A stretch of 64,000 nt of DNA from Haliotis asinina (Eukaryota > Mollusca > Gastropoda > Lepetellida > Haliotidae). Below the pieces are notes generated by a model. That model had not been told where the DNA came from, made no database searches, and worked only from the letters and a program-made list of their open reading frames with translations. Positions 45,956 to 57,195 of the stretch are shown piece after piece (the first letter of the stretch is position 1; each line of letters begins with the position of its first letter). The stretch is taken from the NCBI RefSeq assembly GCF_037392515.1, contig NC_090283.1, positions 15,871,501-15,935,500 on the forward strand, given 5' to 3'. The translations under genes and the position numbers were made by a program.

Positions 45956-46594
45956 CTATGTGAACAAGCATAATATACAAAGGTCAAAGCATATGAATGA
46001 ACTTCTCAGACACACTCTCGAAGAACATGTTTGGTTTGCTTTATTGTGTAATATTCATAGACATATTGAAACAAAAAAAACATGATTACAACAAGAGACT
46101 TCTTTATTCCGAACCTTATGATCTTGTGTTGAAACACATAAAGTAATACACTGATTCATTGTAGACAGAAATTATTTTTTCCTATGACAATAGGATCAGT
46201 AGACAAAACGGCTTCTCTACCAAATTTTGAGTTTAGTTTTTTCGTATAAGCCAGTGACAAAATAATTATTGAACGTCATGAACATACGTGAAACACACAT
46301 TTCCAATCGGCAAAATGGTTGTGTTTAAGTTGGATTACTTGTATCTAGGTGTTCAAACAACATATGCTAATACAAATCATTTTTCTCTGCATCAGCAACA
46401 GCTATGTCCGTCAACTATTCGCTGACCATTCATTATCGCCTAACACTGTACAGCCTCACTTCCTTGTAACTAAGTTTCGTAACATGAGTGTTTGTTCTTT
46501 CATCATTAACTGGATAAGAGATGTTATGGTTTGAAGAAACCAGTTTGTATCTGTAAAATCTTGAAAATGTACACATATGTTTCATGAGAAAACT

Positions 46595-47405
46595 ACTACC
46601 GATTAAAAAAAAGTACCCCATTGTTCATGTTTTTGGTGAACTAGGTAGAATCCCACTTTCTGTTGATGTTAAAACACACATGGTAACGTTTTGGTCTAAA
46701 TTATGTACAACCAATCCACTTAAGTTGTCTTCAATCCTATATTCTATCGTGTGTAATCTCCACAATGAAGGTACCCATGGTTGTAGCTGGGTTTCATGTA
46801 TAGAGAACATTTTTAATAACATTGGTTTGAGTTATGTATGGCTCTCACAGTCTCCTATTTCATCTTCCTGGATACAAAACACAGTTCACTCAATCTTAAA
46901 TGACAATCCTATTCAACTTTGGAGCTCAGATATAGACAGTTCCCAAAAGGCCAAACATACTCTCTCCTGAAATCTCAGATTGAATTTGAAAGTTACCTTA
47001 CGTCCCTGCCCTTAAACAAAGTTATCCCTTTACTCCACTTTCGTAGTTTACCAGTTGAAAAAGGGAGATGGAATAGGATACCAAGAGATGAGAGAAAATG
47101 TAAATTATGTTGTTTTAATGACATTGGTGATGAATTTCATTATATCTTTAAATGTATACATTTTAGAAAAGAAAGATCAGTATATGTACCAAGTCACTTT
47201 GTAAAAAGACCAAATATGTTAAAATGTAGACTGTTTACGTGTAAAAATATATCTGTCCTGAAAAATCTGAGCAAATTCTGTAACTGTATAATGCAACCTG
47301 TAAAAAATTCTGGCTAACCAGTATTCTGCTATATATTCACAGCTAACTGCCATTTGTACCTCGTATGCCGAGGATATCGGCCTGAGTGTAATAAAGTTCT
47401 GTAAA
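46595..47405 (+). pseudogene. LINE 3' end fragment (CR1/jockey-like C-terminus)
   Basis: Two overlapping frames encode the C-terminal part of a non-LTR element protein: VFGELGRIPLSVDVKTHMV, WVSCIENIFNNIGLSYVWL, then after a frameshift near 46940 FRSLPVEKGRWNRIP and the Cys/His knuckle CKLCCFNDIGDEFHYIFKC. A short 3' UTR ends at AATAAAGTTCTGT (about 47390-47402). The reverse-transcriptase core is missing, as expected for a 5'-truncated insertion. Confidence 0.8.
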
Positions 47406-47424
47406 CGGGTCAGTATCATCAGCT

Positions 47425-48196
47425 GTCAGTGTTTCAACAAGGTTGTGTTTTATCGTTACTTTTATTCACGTTTTATACAAATGATTGTTTTAATATTTCT
47501 ACAGGTGTTTTACCATCAAATTTGCTGATGATACTGTTTTATCTGACCTTTTATCAACGTCTGAACTTTTGTATAGACAGGAAATTTCAAACTATCTTAT
47601 TTTAAATACTAAAAAGACAAAAGAAATTGTTACTGAGTTTAGGAAAAAGAAAAACACTTTATAAACTCTTATGACCAGTAGAGAAGAAATCGAAATTGTA
47701 GATAATTTGAAGTACCTTGGCACAATAATTGACTCTAAAAGTATCTTTTACAGAAAATATTGAGTACATCTACAAAACGGGCCAACAGAGATTATACCTC
47801 TTGCGACAGCTGAAAAAGGACATTCAAATTGATGAAACCATTTTGACAATCTTTTATCAGAATTTTATCCAAAGCATATTAGTTTATAACTTTGTTGGCT
47901 TGTATGGGCATCTGTCGGTGCGGGATAAAAAGAAGTGGATGAAAATTGTAAATACTGCTAGTAAAATATCTGGTGTAACTTTTGAAAGTCTCAGCTCAAT
48001 TTTTGAACGGCAAACACAAAACAAAAAGGTACTCGAAATTATCAAAGATCCTACTCATTGCTTAACTTCCCAGTACAGATTTTTGCCATCGGGACGATGT
48101 AGTCACCTGCCGCTGCTGAGATCGAACAGCGCTCGACAGCCCTTCACACCAGCCAGCATTAGACTTTACAACGAATGTGTTAATGATTTACTTTAA
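47425..48196 (+). pseudogene. Second LINE fragment with reverse-transcriptase core
   Basis: Pieces in shifted frames read GCVLSLLLFTFYTNDC, FADDTVLSDLL (RT catalytic FADD at about 47521-47532), LKYLGTIIDS, QQRLYLLRQLKKD and SILVYNFVGLYG. The final open stretch is 47729-48196, reading to LLPSGRCSHLP and a stop. The pattern suggests a Rex1/RTE- or L2-related LINE. At least two frameshifts and several stops make it a pseudogene. It abuts the end of the previous, different LINE fragment. Confidence 0.8.
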
Positions 48197-48524
48197 AATA
48201 TTTTTCCATCCTCTTAGTGACTGTCAATTTTAGGTTTCCCATGCACAATGTGTGTTAACTGTATATATGTGTTGTCTATGTTTTAATGAATTAACTTAAT
48301 TTTTAGACTACAGTCATCTGCTATCTTAAGCATGTATTTTGTGATCTGGTGTGCTGTAGGAAAAATATTTTTAATGGTACCATTCTAAAACAACTATCAT
48401 TTACAATATTGTACGTAGACATACTTTGTTACCAGGTACACTTCAGGTAACAAGTCCGTGATGATCTGCCAAGATCCTCTTTGTCACGTGTTGCTGACGC
48501 GCGACCCAGATATATCAAACTTAC

Positions 48525-48608
48525 TGTATTTTGCCATTGGGTGTTTCGAAGAACCAGAACTGTCATCTGCCGTAAATGCTTCTTTTGTGAGATGTTGTCT
48601 TCCCTTAA
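48525..48608 (-). other. Candidate 84-bp cassette exon, copy C
   Basis: Acceptor gcttgttcacccag, donor gtaagt. Phase 1 reads KGRQHLTKEAFTADD. It follows directly after inserted LINE fragments. Confidence 0.5.
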
Positions 48609-49338
48609 CTGGGTGAACAAGCAACATAAATAGAGGTCAAAGTATATACGAATGACATTCTCAGACTTACTCAGTAAATCAGAACCGTATTTCAGTTCAT
48701 GTGGGAAAGTGAGTTGAAGAAATGGGGTTATTTGACCATTAAGTAATGACAATCAGATCATCGAAATAACCGGAAGAGATAATTACATTTCCTGGTGAGA
48801 TTCCGAGTGTGAATGTAGCTGTTCTGAGAGCATGTTCCCATTAATATACTTAGACACACACCAGCAAGAACAGGAGAAGGATAAGTGTCTTTTTGGGATG
48901 GTTGCTTGCATACATGCCCTGAACAGAAACTCCACACAGGTTTATATTACTGAGATGGTGTGCTCTCGGCAAACTTTCAATAATATTTGGACGCATTGTC
49001 ATTAACCTCTGAGGAAAGTGGTATAAATGCGTCTACTTTCTAATGACCCTAGAGGGCAAGGCTAATGCATATGCGTACGTTTTCGAGCAAAACAGTCATG
49101 TAAAAAACCCTCATGATGCATATAAGATTGCATTAGTTTCATTGGTACCTTTCAGTGTAACTGACAGATGCCCTAATTCTTACAAGGGCTTGTAACTTTC
49201 ATCTGTAATATCTTATGCAGACATACTTTGTTCCCATGAAGTACCTCAGATACGTTTCTGGTAACAAATCCGTGATGATCTCTCAAGATCCTATTTGACA
49301 GGTGTTGCTGACACGCCATCCAGATAAATCAAACTTAC

Positions 49339-49422
49339 TGTATTTTGCCATTGGGTGTTTCGAAGAACCAGAACTGTCATCTGCCGTAAAGGCTTCTTTT
49401 GTGAGATGTCGTCCTCCTTTAA
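49339..49422 (-). other. Candidate 84-bp cassette exon, copy D
   Basis: Acceptor gcttgttcacccag, donor gtaagt. Phase 1 reads KGGRHLTKEAFTADD. Lies in duplication copy 1; its counterpart is F at 57112. Confidence 0.5.
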
Positions 49423-49754
49423 CTGGGTGAACAAGCAATATAAATAGAGGTCAAAGTATATACGAATGACATTCTCAGACTTACTCAGTAAATCCAAAGC
49501 TCCAAGGATATATATTTTTTATATTTGGTTTTCCTTATTGTGTAATATTCGAATACATATTTAATGGTTTGAAAGATTACTCACAAACATTATTATAACA
49601 CAAGACTCATTTCCTTCGAAAGTACTGCCGACTTTAAGATTTTGTCTTGAAACATAAATTGATAATGTGATTCAAAGTAGACAGAAATTACTTTTCAAAA
49701 TTTACTCTCAATCTGTTGCTGACTTTCTTATTGAACCACACTTATCAAACCTAC

Positions 49755-49838
49755 TGTATCCTGCTGCTGTGTCAGCAGAACCGTCAGCTTGTTCACCAAA
49801 CAGGAGGGCTTCTCTTGTGAGATGTCGTCTTCCCCCAG
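49755..49838 (-). other. Candidate 84-bp cassette exon, copy E (second subtype)
   Basis: Acceptor gcttgttcgatcag, donor gtaggt. Phase 1 reads GGRRHLTREALLFGEQADG. It differs strongly from A-D in its middle but keeps the 84-base length and both ends. Confidence 0.5.
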
Positions 49839-50309
49839 CTGATCGAACAAGCATCACAAACAGTGGTCAGAGTATATACTAATATATATTCCTGTCAAAG
49901 AACATGTGCCCTTTGCATTATTGTGAATGATATTCATATCGATATCTCACAACTGTTTGAAATATTTCTGACAAACATTATTAGAACATAAAACTTCTTT
50001 TTAGTCGGACTGCAACCTTCAACATTACGCGTTGAAAATCATGATCCCGTGACTCCTTCTACAAAAATTACTCACAATATGTCGTTATTGTGTTTGACAA
50101 AAAACTATTGGTGTCACAGAAATCTCACTGTACCCAACTTGCTGTTGTTTGACTGAAAGCGCACAGCTGATGACACGTGATGGTCCAGAGACATATGTCC
50201 TTCCCGTTTGAGAGGTCGCGTTTTTTCCACTATAGGCATAAACAAATAGATTTGGTTTAAAATATCATTTGTTTGCTCCGGACTTCAAAGGCCGCAGGTG
50301 CATGGGTGT

Positions 50310-50760
50310 TCTATTTCAAATGAGTTTATTTCGTAACAGTACAAAATACAAAAACAAAAAGTGTCATTACAAGAGAGTGGCAATTAACAATCATATATAG
50401 ATTCAGATGTATAAAGAACGCAATGACATTATTTCCTTATTGGAAGAACAGTTAGTCACTGCTGAAAAGTTGGTGCATTATAATGTATTCATAAAGTATT
50501 GCAAATTTATGTAAGTTGGCAATGTTGTAAAATACTTACAGCACAAATCATGATAAACTTTAGATTCACATAGGAAATGAAGTTCAAATCTATCAAATCT
50601 TCTGGTATTTTTATGTATTGGAAGTGCACCGATTCGTAGCATTGGTATTCTACTCCTCCCATGTTTAAATTTCAATACAGATATATATGGCTCAATGCAA
50701 AATAAACTTATAATACTGGAATAAACCTCAAGCGAAGAACATCTGTACATTTCTGAAAAT
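50310..50760 (-). pseudogene. LINE 3' end fragment, antisense
   Basis: The minus strand encodes ISVLKFKHGRSRIPMLRIG and FDRFELHFLCESKVYHDL, which resemble the C-terminal tail of non-LTR proteins with the Cys knuckle damaged. It then runs into a 3' UTR with AATAAA near 50330. Heavily decayed. Confidence 0.5.
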
Positions 50761-50764
50761 ATTA

Positions 50765-51425
50765 ATTGATTTTGCCAAACACCAACTTTTACATGAAAGC
50801 ACGTTAGAGCATTTATACATTACGCCCAACACATACTTACAAAGCCTAATGTGAAACTGAACAATAACATGCAATGTCTGCAAACCCAATATTTCCGAAG
50901 AATACAAAATTATCGTCTTTATTTGAACGTGGAAACGTTTGAGCAGAATAGCTGGCGAAATATTTTTAATTCTCCTTTAAAACGCTAACTGAAGACGTTT
51001 TATTTACAAAATTTTGAACCGATTTACGCCTATGAAAGTCTATTAGAAAAAAATAAACCCAAATATATATAAAAACGTTAAACTTATGATCACCAAAGCA
51101 CAGTGACTCACACTGTCTTAATTTACCACCATTTCTAAAGACTGACACCTATGTTTTGTCACAATTTTCAGACAATCCCCTATCGAGTTTGTTATTAATA
51201 TTGTATACTGATGGTAAAATCTGAAACAACACCTGATTGAACACCTGAAAAAATTCAAATGAATACGCTGAATGAATAACAGTTCCCAGTGGCCGTCTCA
51301 TTCGTCTCATCCGTTCAGAAAACAATATGCAACATTACATGTTTTGCTCGTGCATGCAGGTCAAATACAAGCATGTGCAAATTTACCAATACATTGTTTC
51401 TGGAAAAGTGGTGCGTGAGTTCAGT
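50765..51425. other. Non-coding stretch within duplication copy 1
   Basis: No recognised gene. It is present with point changes in copy 2 at about 58505-59145. Possibly more of the decayed LINE. Confidence 0.4.
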
Positions 51426-51680
51426 AATATGACTCACAACCAGTTATGTGAGGCCACAAGATGGCAAATAGTAGGCACGAGAGAAGCTGACATGTCCTTG
51501 CGACTGATTGCGTTTCCGTCTGTCACAACGTCCTCATCAAGTTCGTGAAAACTACACCGCAGGGCAGGTGAAGTCAAGGTTGTCGCTGGTCGAGGTCAGC
51601 TCAAAAATGACCGATTTCATGAATGATGATAGACGGCTGCACGTCAGGAAGCATTTTGAACTTCCAATCAAGTCAGTCAA

Positions 51681-51755
51681 AGCTTTATGGATTACAACTT
51701 CTTGTTTATTACCTTGAGCGACGTTTCGATGTAGATTCTTACATCGTTTTCAAGC
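51681..51755 (+). repeat. Foldback half-element inside the Tc1 remnant
   Basis: TACAACTTCTTGTTTATTAC, then GCGACGTTTCGATG and a small hairpin (GTAGATTCTTACATC). Same terminus as the 26.45-kb element. Confidence 0.65.
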
Positions 51756-52030
51756 TAAATGTGAATACAACCAAATTGTGAGAAGCATTATAAGCATGGT
51801 ATGTCAAAGGACAAAGGTGGCAGCAATGGCGGGAGCCGGCTAACGCTGAATGCAGAGAAGTATGGCATCATCAAAAACATTTTGTTGCCTTTTCTGCGTG
51901 CCAATCCACATGTTGCCCACGTCTACCAGGACGACAATGCATGTCCTCATCGTGCAAGGATCGTTGCCGACTTAAGAGGCAGCACAACACAGAATCCCTC
52001 AGTTGGCCAAGCGTAAGTCCAGATCGTAAT

Positions 52031-52336
52031 ACCCGGGTTCGATTCCCCACATGGGTACAATGTGTGAAGCCCAATTTCAGGCGTCCCCCGCCGTGATATT
52101 GCTGGAATATTGATAAGCGGCGTAAAACTAAACTCACTCACTCACTCACTCACTCACTCACTCACTCACTCACTCACTCACTCACTCACTCACTCACTCA
52201 CTCACTCACTCACTCACTCACTCACTCACTCACTCACTCACTCACTCACTCACTCACTCACTCACTCACTCACTCACTCACTCACTCACTCACTCACTCA
52301 CTCACTCACTCACTCACTCACTCACTCACTCACTCA
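52031..52336 (+). mobile_element. 5'-truncated SINE-B in Tc1, with target-site duplication
   Basis: Begins at the box B region (acccgggttcgattcc), continues AATGTGTGAAGCCCAATTTC and CGCCGTGATATTGCTGG, and ends in an ACTC run. The target sequence agatcgtaat is on both sides (52021-52030 and 52337-52346). This proves insertion by target-primed reverse transcription into the transposase gene. Confidence 0.92.
52132..52336 (+). repeat. (ACTC)n microsatellite, about 51 units
   Basis: 205 bp of pure ACTC grown from the SINE tail. The frame LTHSLTHS it encodes is not a protein. The duplicate at 59461-59476 has only 4 units. Confidence 0.95.
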
Positions 52337-52545
52337 AGATCGTAATCCGACCGAACACCTGTTGGGCGCGATAGGCAGACGTATGTCCGCCCGGAACGAC
52401 CCCATGGCTAATATTCGAGAAATCAGGCAGGCCGTGCTAAACGCATGGAACAATCTGTTTTATTTTCGTAAACTCATGCTAACGATGAGGAGACGATGTC
52501 AGAGGGTGACTCTGGGTCATGACAAATACATGCACTACCGATGAC

Positions 52546-53439
52546 CCAGTAATTGTTTCAAATGTCAATGTCAGTGGATTCCATTTCAAGAAGTTCTGTT
52601 GTTCTCCAAAACATTAAAAAGTTGGCAAGATGAAGATATTTTTTAATAAAAACGTGAATACCTCTTGGTATGTCTATTTTGGGTGAACTGACCACAACAT
52701 TTCTGCATGGAATAAATGATTTTGGTCTCATAAATATACTGTGTTTTTCGCTGCAGTTAATTTCCAGACGGAAAAGAATGTATTCACATACCTTTTTGAA
52801 GGTCACGTTACATTTCGCGTACCAACCATGCATATGAAAGTTTTTGTAGCATCAGATTTTAGGTGTTGCTTCAAGTTTTACTATCAGTATATATTCCTCC
52901 AATGTTCTGTGAATTTGTTTCGAATATGTCTGAAACCCTTGAAGGTAACAAACACTCCCAGACAAGCAAAATCTATCCTATAGTCCACACTCATCATGTT
53001 TCAAATATATCTTCACAGTCTTGGTCAAACCGTGGCTGTTTCTGATTATCCCGTCCCCTCACAAGGTTCGATTTCATTCTACAAGGAGATGCAGGTTTTG
53101 GGATATTGTCAGTCAGCATTTTGCACCTAGAGAGGGATTTTCCAAAGTAATCTCATTAAAGACACCAAGTGGCAGTGGGTTTAAGTTTGTTTTTAAGGCA
53201 TATTCAAACTTGTCTACATGGGAAGGTCTCCACTTTTATTACCGAAGTTTTACTATAAAGCTCCGAATCGACCGCCCTCTGGAAGAAACATATTAGCTGA
53301 CAAGAAATTGGTTAGTCATCAGACTTCTAACTGAGTTGAATAGATTAGTGGAAAAACTAGACTGTGTGCTTTGTTTGCAATGCATTTGTATGGCCCATGT
53401 GAATCAGTCTTTGATCTGCCACTAAGAATGTGTATTTCA
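52546..53439. other. Unassigned segment of duplication copy 1
   Basis: The frame at 53021-53296 (FAPREGFSKVISLKTPSGSG onward) is kept in copy 2 at 60134-60325, with changes such as V to A and S to N, but I recognise no family. The first 200 bp may be the 3' end of the Tc1 element. Confidence 0.4.
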
Positions 53440-54310
53440 TAACTGCAAAATGGACTAATAAGTTCCTTGCCATGTATCTATCTCGGGTTCTCTTGAAGGA
53501 TGTAGGGTATCGAATGTTTCAACGATGTCGTTCCCACAATCTAACTCTGGAATAGCGTCTGCTTTATCAGGAATGATATTATCTGCTAGTCATCCTGTCC
53601 TGGCTTCAAAATCGCCACAAATGATGATATTTGCGTCGTTATAATGGCATTTCGGATCTGATGTAACATTGTCGAGGTATTCAAAACCCTTCTTATCTAT
53701 GGTATCAGTCAGAACAGAGGATGCCTAGGCCTCAAGGTGAATATAGCCAAATCAAATCCCAGGATGACATCTGTGTCCAGACAGAAAAAATGGTGCATCC
53801 AGGATAAGAAAAATGTCACCGTATGTTGTTATAGCCTTCTTTGCAAATTCGTACAGATAATTCGTAATTACAACAAGGACTCCGCCGCTCTAGTTGATTA
53901 CTGTAATTTGGAAAATCGTCTACGAAATCTTTATCTAGGTTGCTCCAAACCTCAAGAAATCCAATAATATCAAATTGTGAACAGTATTCAACAAGGTCAG
54001 AGATGGATATGTGCTGATGTTCTAGAACAGTATCCTACTTTACTGTACGGTTGTCAGTTACCAGGAAGGCACATATTGTCAAAATATAGGATTTCTTCTT
54101 CATGGCATCCATACAAAATTGGCACATTTCCCTGAACTGAACTGTTTCATCCCAGTCTACCGGTACCGTTGACACCCATGACACATACTCCATGACACAT
54201 ACTCCATGACACATACTTCTCACTCGTCACTTTGTTTTTGCTAAACTTACGTTTCCTTTTCCGGAAAAATTCCCTTGGCACTCTTCTGCGATGTGGTTTT
54301 TCCGTAGTTT
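53440..54310 (-). pseudogene. LINE endonuclease (EEP) domain fragment, antisense
   Basis: Minus-strand pieces read FDIIGFLEVWSNLDKDF, VRICKEGYNNI, FSVWTDVILGF, DTIDKKGFEYLD and IICGDFEARTG, which match the apurinic-type endonuclease domain of non-LTR elements (LQEVW and GDFNARTG motifs). Stops and frameshifts abound. Upstream, RRVPREFFRKRKRKFSKNK near 54240-54290 may be N-terminal element sequence. Confidence 0.75.
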
Positions 54311-54584
54311 GGTGAACTAACAGCATGGAAAACATGAAACAATCATAACAGTGTCAAGAATACATATTCCTAAATATTAAAATCCTCCGTCACTCGTAAA
54401 GAGACAAGTTTAGAAAACACATTATTGAATACTGCTGGCCCCCATGCAATCCGTTTTTGACACACTTTTGATCTCTTTTAACAATGTAAGCTTTGGAGTA
54501 AGGATGTTTTCTGTCACCAAATCTGTAGATGGTTCACTCTCACTTAGCCAGAGTCTAACCATAAAGGCCTTGTTAAAACAACAT

Positions 54585-55260
54585 TGCACTATGGCTAGGT
54601 GAGAGATGCGAGCCAGGTAATTAGCACTATGGCCAGGTGAAGCATGCGAGCCAGGTAATTGGCAAAATGGCCAGGTGAAACATGCGAACCAGGTAATTGG
54701 CAAAATGGCTAGGTGAGAGATGCGAGCCAGGTAATTAGCACTATGGCCAGGTGAGAGATAGGCGCCAGGTAATTAACACTATGGCTAGGTGAGAGATGCA
54801 GCCAGGTAATTAGCACTAATGCTAGGTGAGAGATGCGAGCCAGGTAATTAGCACTATGGCCAGGTGAGAGATGCGAGCCAGGTAATTAGCACTATGGCCA
54901 GGTGAGGATTGCGAGCCAGGTAATTAGCACTATGGCTAGGTGAGAGATGCAGCCAGGTAATTAGCACTAATGCTAGGTGAGAGATGCGAGCCAGGTAATT
55001 AGCACTATGGCCAGGTGAGAGATAGGCGCCAGGTAATTAGCACTATGGCCAGGTGAGAGATGCGAGCCAGGTAATTAGCACTATGGCCAGGTGAGGATTG
55101 CGAGCCAGGTAATTACCACTATGGCTAGGTGAGAGATGCATCCAGGTAATTAGCACTAATGCTAGGTGACAGATACGAGCCAAGTAATAGCATTATGGCT
55201 AGGTGAGGGATGTGAGCCAGGTAATTAGCACTATGGCTAGGTGAGAGATGCGAGCCAGGT
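54585..55260 (+). repeat. 38-bp minisatellite, about 17.8 units
   Basis: The unit contains gcactatggc(c/t)aggtgag and agatgcgagccaggtaatta. Variants (TGAAGCATGCG, ATAGGCGCC, AGGATTGCG, ATGCAGCC, CACTAATGC) recur in blocks: the series ATAGGCGCC...AGGATTGCG...ATGCAGCC appears more than once. That points to growth by copying of multi-unit blocks. Confidence 0.92.
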
Positions 55261-55837
55261 TAGCATTAGCCACTGAAGTGTGAGCCTTTGTTTAAGGGCT
55301 AGAGTTGGAAAATGAAATGACTGATGAAAGTGGTGAGTACTTATTTTATTTGTCAGTTGATACGGATCTATTTCCAGATATCGTAAGGTGACATTTTGAT
55401 CTGTATGTAAGCCTTTAAACAAGGGGTTTACATGTTTAACATGTATGTCTGCACGAGAACCAGTTTTAATAATAAGAATAAAAATACATTATTGCCCAGT
55501 AAGGGAATTTGTGTCGGATTAGCTCTGTTTAAGGTAATATTGCCAAAGAAGAATACTAGTTATGCTAAAATATGATCATGGTAGACATAAAACTGACAAC
55601 TAAGTAACTTTAACGTCCACATTAGTGTTTAATCAGTATGACAGAACCTCAAATGGAAGATGCATCAGTTCCATTTTGCCAAAAAAGATAAGATTATCAT
55701 CTTATGTCTCAAACTACTCCCATATCCACTTTAGACAGAGTGGTCATTTTTTCTGAACAGAAGGAAGAATAGGAATAGCAGGGGATTCCGGCTGCCAACA
55801 CACCCGTCGACTGGGCCTTCTACACCTGCTGGGTTTT

Positions 55838-56170
55838 GTGAGACAAAACATACTTCCCATGCTTGATTCGTACGGTATAGTTCTTTATTCTACATATCCT
55901 GAACTTCTTAGAACTGCTTTAGATAACATGAAAACTGTTTACAATATAAGCAAATGGTATTTCATACAGATATGTGTAAAAGTTAAAAGAAAATTTTGTC
56001 CATTTGAGAATCTGTTCTTTATGAAATGGACTTAGTAGAAATACACCTCGTTTGTTGGATCTTTGTCTACCCTAGCGTTGACATATGCACGCACAGAGAC
56101 AAACAGAAACAAGGTAACACTTTTAAACTAATTTGCTTGATTGGCATTATTAGAAATTGATGCGTAAAAG
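55838..56170. other. Unassigned segment kept in both duplicates
   Basis: A 65-codon frame at 55838-56035 is identical by eye to the one at 63165-63362, but so is the non-coding DNA around it, so this is no sign of selection. No domain recognised. Confidence 0.4.
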
Positions 56171-56570
56171 AGAGTACGATTCTTTATGGATAACAACTTC
56201 TTTATTACATATGATGCTATCAGGGATATCCCATCCCAACTGCACACAATGAACTGATAAAAACAACAGACAGAGCTCACCAGCCATCATTCCTAATTAC
56301 CTTATCAGCCATGTATACTTTGTTTGGGCTACAGTTACCATTTGCTTCCTCTTACTGTCACATCATCACCACCATTGTTGTTATTGTTAATCCCTTTGAT
56401 TTCTACCTACATGTTGTTCATGCTTTAACCCTGTTCTTGTATATAAGTCTGTTCTGTGCTGTATTACTTCACCTTTGCTTGTCAAAGGTATAAGGATCCA
56501 TACTGAAACGTCGCATCATATATAATAAAGATGTTGTTATTCACCAAGAATCTTACTCTATTACTCTTAA
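56170..56570. repeat. Long foldback element with about 285-bp interior
   Basis: Left arm 56170-56217 (AGAGAGTACGATTCTTTATG, AACAACTTCTTTATTAC, ATATGATG) and right arm 56503-56570 (complementary, ending TCTTACTCT) match the 26.45-kb palindrome. The interior is unrelated. The copy 2 version at 63497-63826 has the left arm and interior but no right arm. Confidence 0.8.
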
Positions 56571-56778
56571 CATACATGTATTTCGGCCGCAGCTGCAACT
56601 GTTTTAAAACTGGAACATAAGTCCAAATCATGGAATTCTACACGCATATATATGTATTCCGAAAATGAAATGTGTGGCCTTGTCTCCAAAAGCTGCAATA
56701 CATATGAAAGTTTTAGAGTCACCAAATCTTTGCTTTTGTTTGTGGTCTTCTGTACCAGCGTCTGGGCTGTCGTCTTCA
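56571..56778. other. Single-copy spacer between the duplicates
   Basis: 208 bp with no match elsewhere in the window. No feature recognised. Confidence 0.5.
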
Positions 56779-57111
56779 AATAATATTTGGACACATTGTC
56801 ATTAACCTCTGAGGAAAGTGGTATAAATGCGTCTACATTCGAATGACCCTAGAAAGCAAGGCTAATGCATACGCGTACGTTTTCGAGCATAACAGTCATG
56901 TAAAAATCCCATATGACGCATACAAGATTGCATTAGTTTCATTGGTACCTTTTGATGTAACTGACAAATGCCCTAAGTTCTTGCAAGGTCTTGTATCTGT
57001 CATTTGTAATATCTTATGCAGACATACTTTGAAATAACAAATTCGTGATGATCTGCCAAGATCCTCTTTGACAGGTGTTGCTGACACGCCATTCAGATAA
57101 ATCAAACTTAC

Positions 57112-57195
57112 TGTATTTTGCCATTGGGTGTTTCGATGAACCAGAACTGTCATCTGCCATAAAGGCTTCTTTTGTGAGACGTCGTCTTCCTTTAA
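57112..57195 (-). other. Candidate 84-bp cassette exon, copy F
   Basis: Duplicate of D. Acceptor gcttgttcacccag, donor gtaagt. Phase 1 reads KGRRRLTKEAFMADD. Confidence 0.5.

Larger units (their letters stand above)
43560..46450 (-). repeat. Locally repeated units, left part of the candidate exon array
   Basis: Two diverged units (about 43560-45300 and 45370-46450) share long stretches with 48430-50200 and 56779-58060. Examples are CTTTCATTTGGACA, GAGGAAAGTG..T, CAGTCATGTAAAA, TTTTCAGGTAACAAATT and the exon candidate itself. A 19-bp repeat (taatgacactgattgtcac, about 3 units) lies at 45310-45366 between them. A second, decayed exon-like block follows each candidate (44600-44670 and near 46200-46250) but has lost its frame. 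Confidence 0.65.
51430..52545 (+). pseudogene. Tc1-family transposase remnant, interrupted by SINE and foldback
   Basis: The N-terminal DNA-binding region reads TRWQIVGTREADMSLRLIA (about 51460-51515). The catalytic part holds HVYQDDNACPHRARIVAD (second Asp, about 51918-51970). After a SINE insertion it continues DRNPTEHLLGAIGRRMSARN with the Glu of the DDE triad, then IREIRQAVLNAWNNL. A frameshift near 51975, a foldback piece at 51681-51755 and the SINE at 52031-52336 break it. It is a dead cut-and-paste transposon; its inverted ends were not found. Confidence 0.85.
48978..56499. repeat. Segmental duplication, copy 1
   Basis: Direct duplicate of 56779-63826, starting near ttcaataatatttggac and ending inside a foldback element at gtataaggatc. 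The content in order is cassette exons D and E, a LINE 3' end, a Tc1 remnant with nested SINE, a LINE endonuclease fragment, a 38-bp minisatellite and foldback material. Confidence 0.92.

Noticed and set aside
45751..46085. Plus-strand frames over exon copy B
   Set aside because: They are not kept in the other copies, whereas the minus-strand phase-1 frame is.
52110..52544. 144-codon frame with LTHS repeats
   Set aside because: It is the ACTC microsatellite plus a Tc1 fragment, not a gene.
54585..55260. CRISPR-like array
   Set aside because: Units are contiguous with no unique spacers, and the context is animal DNA.
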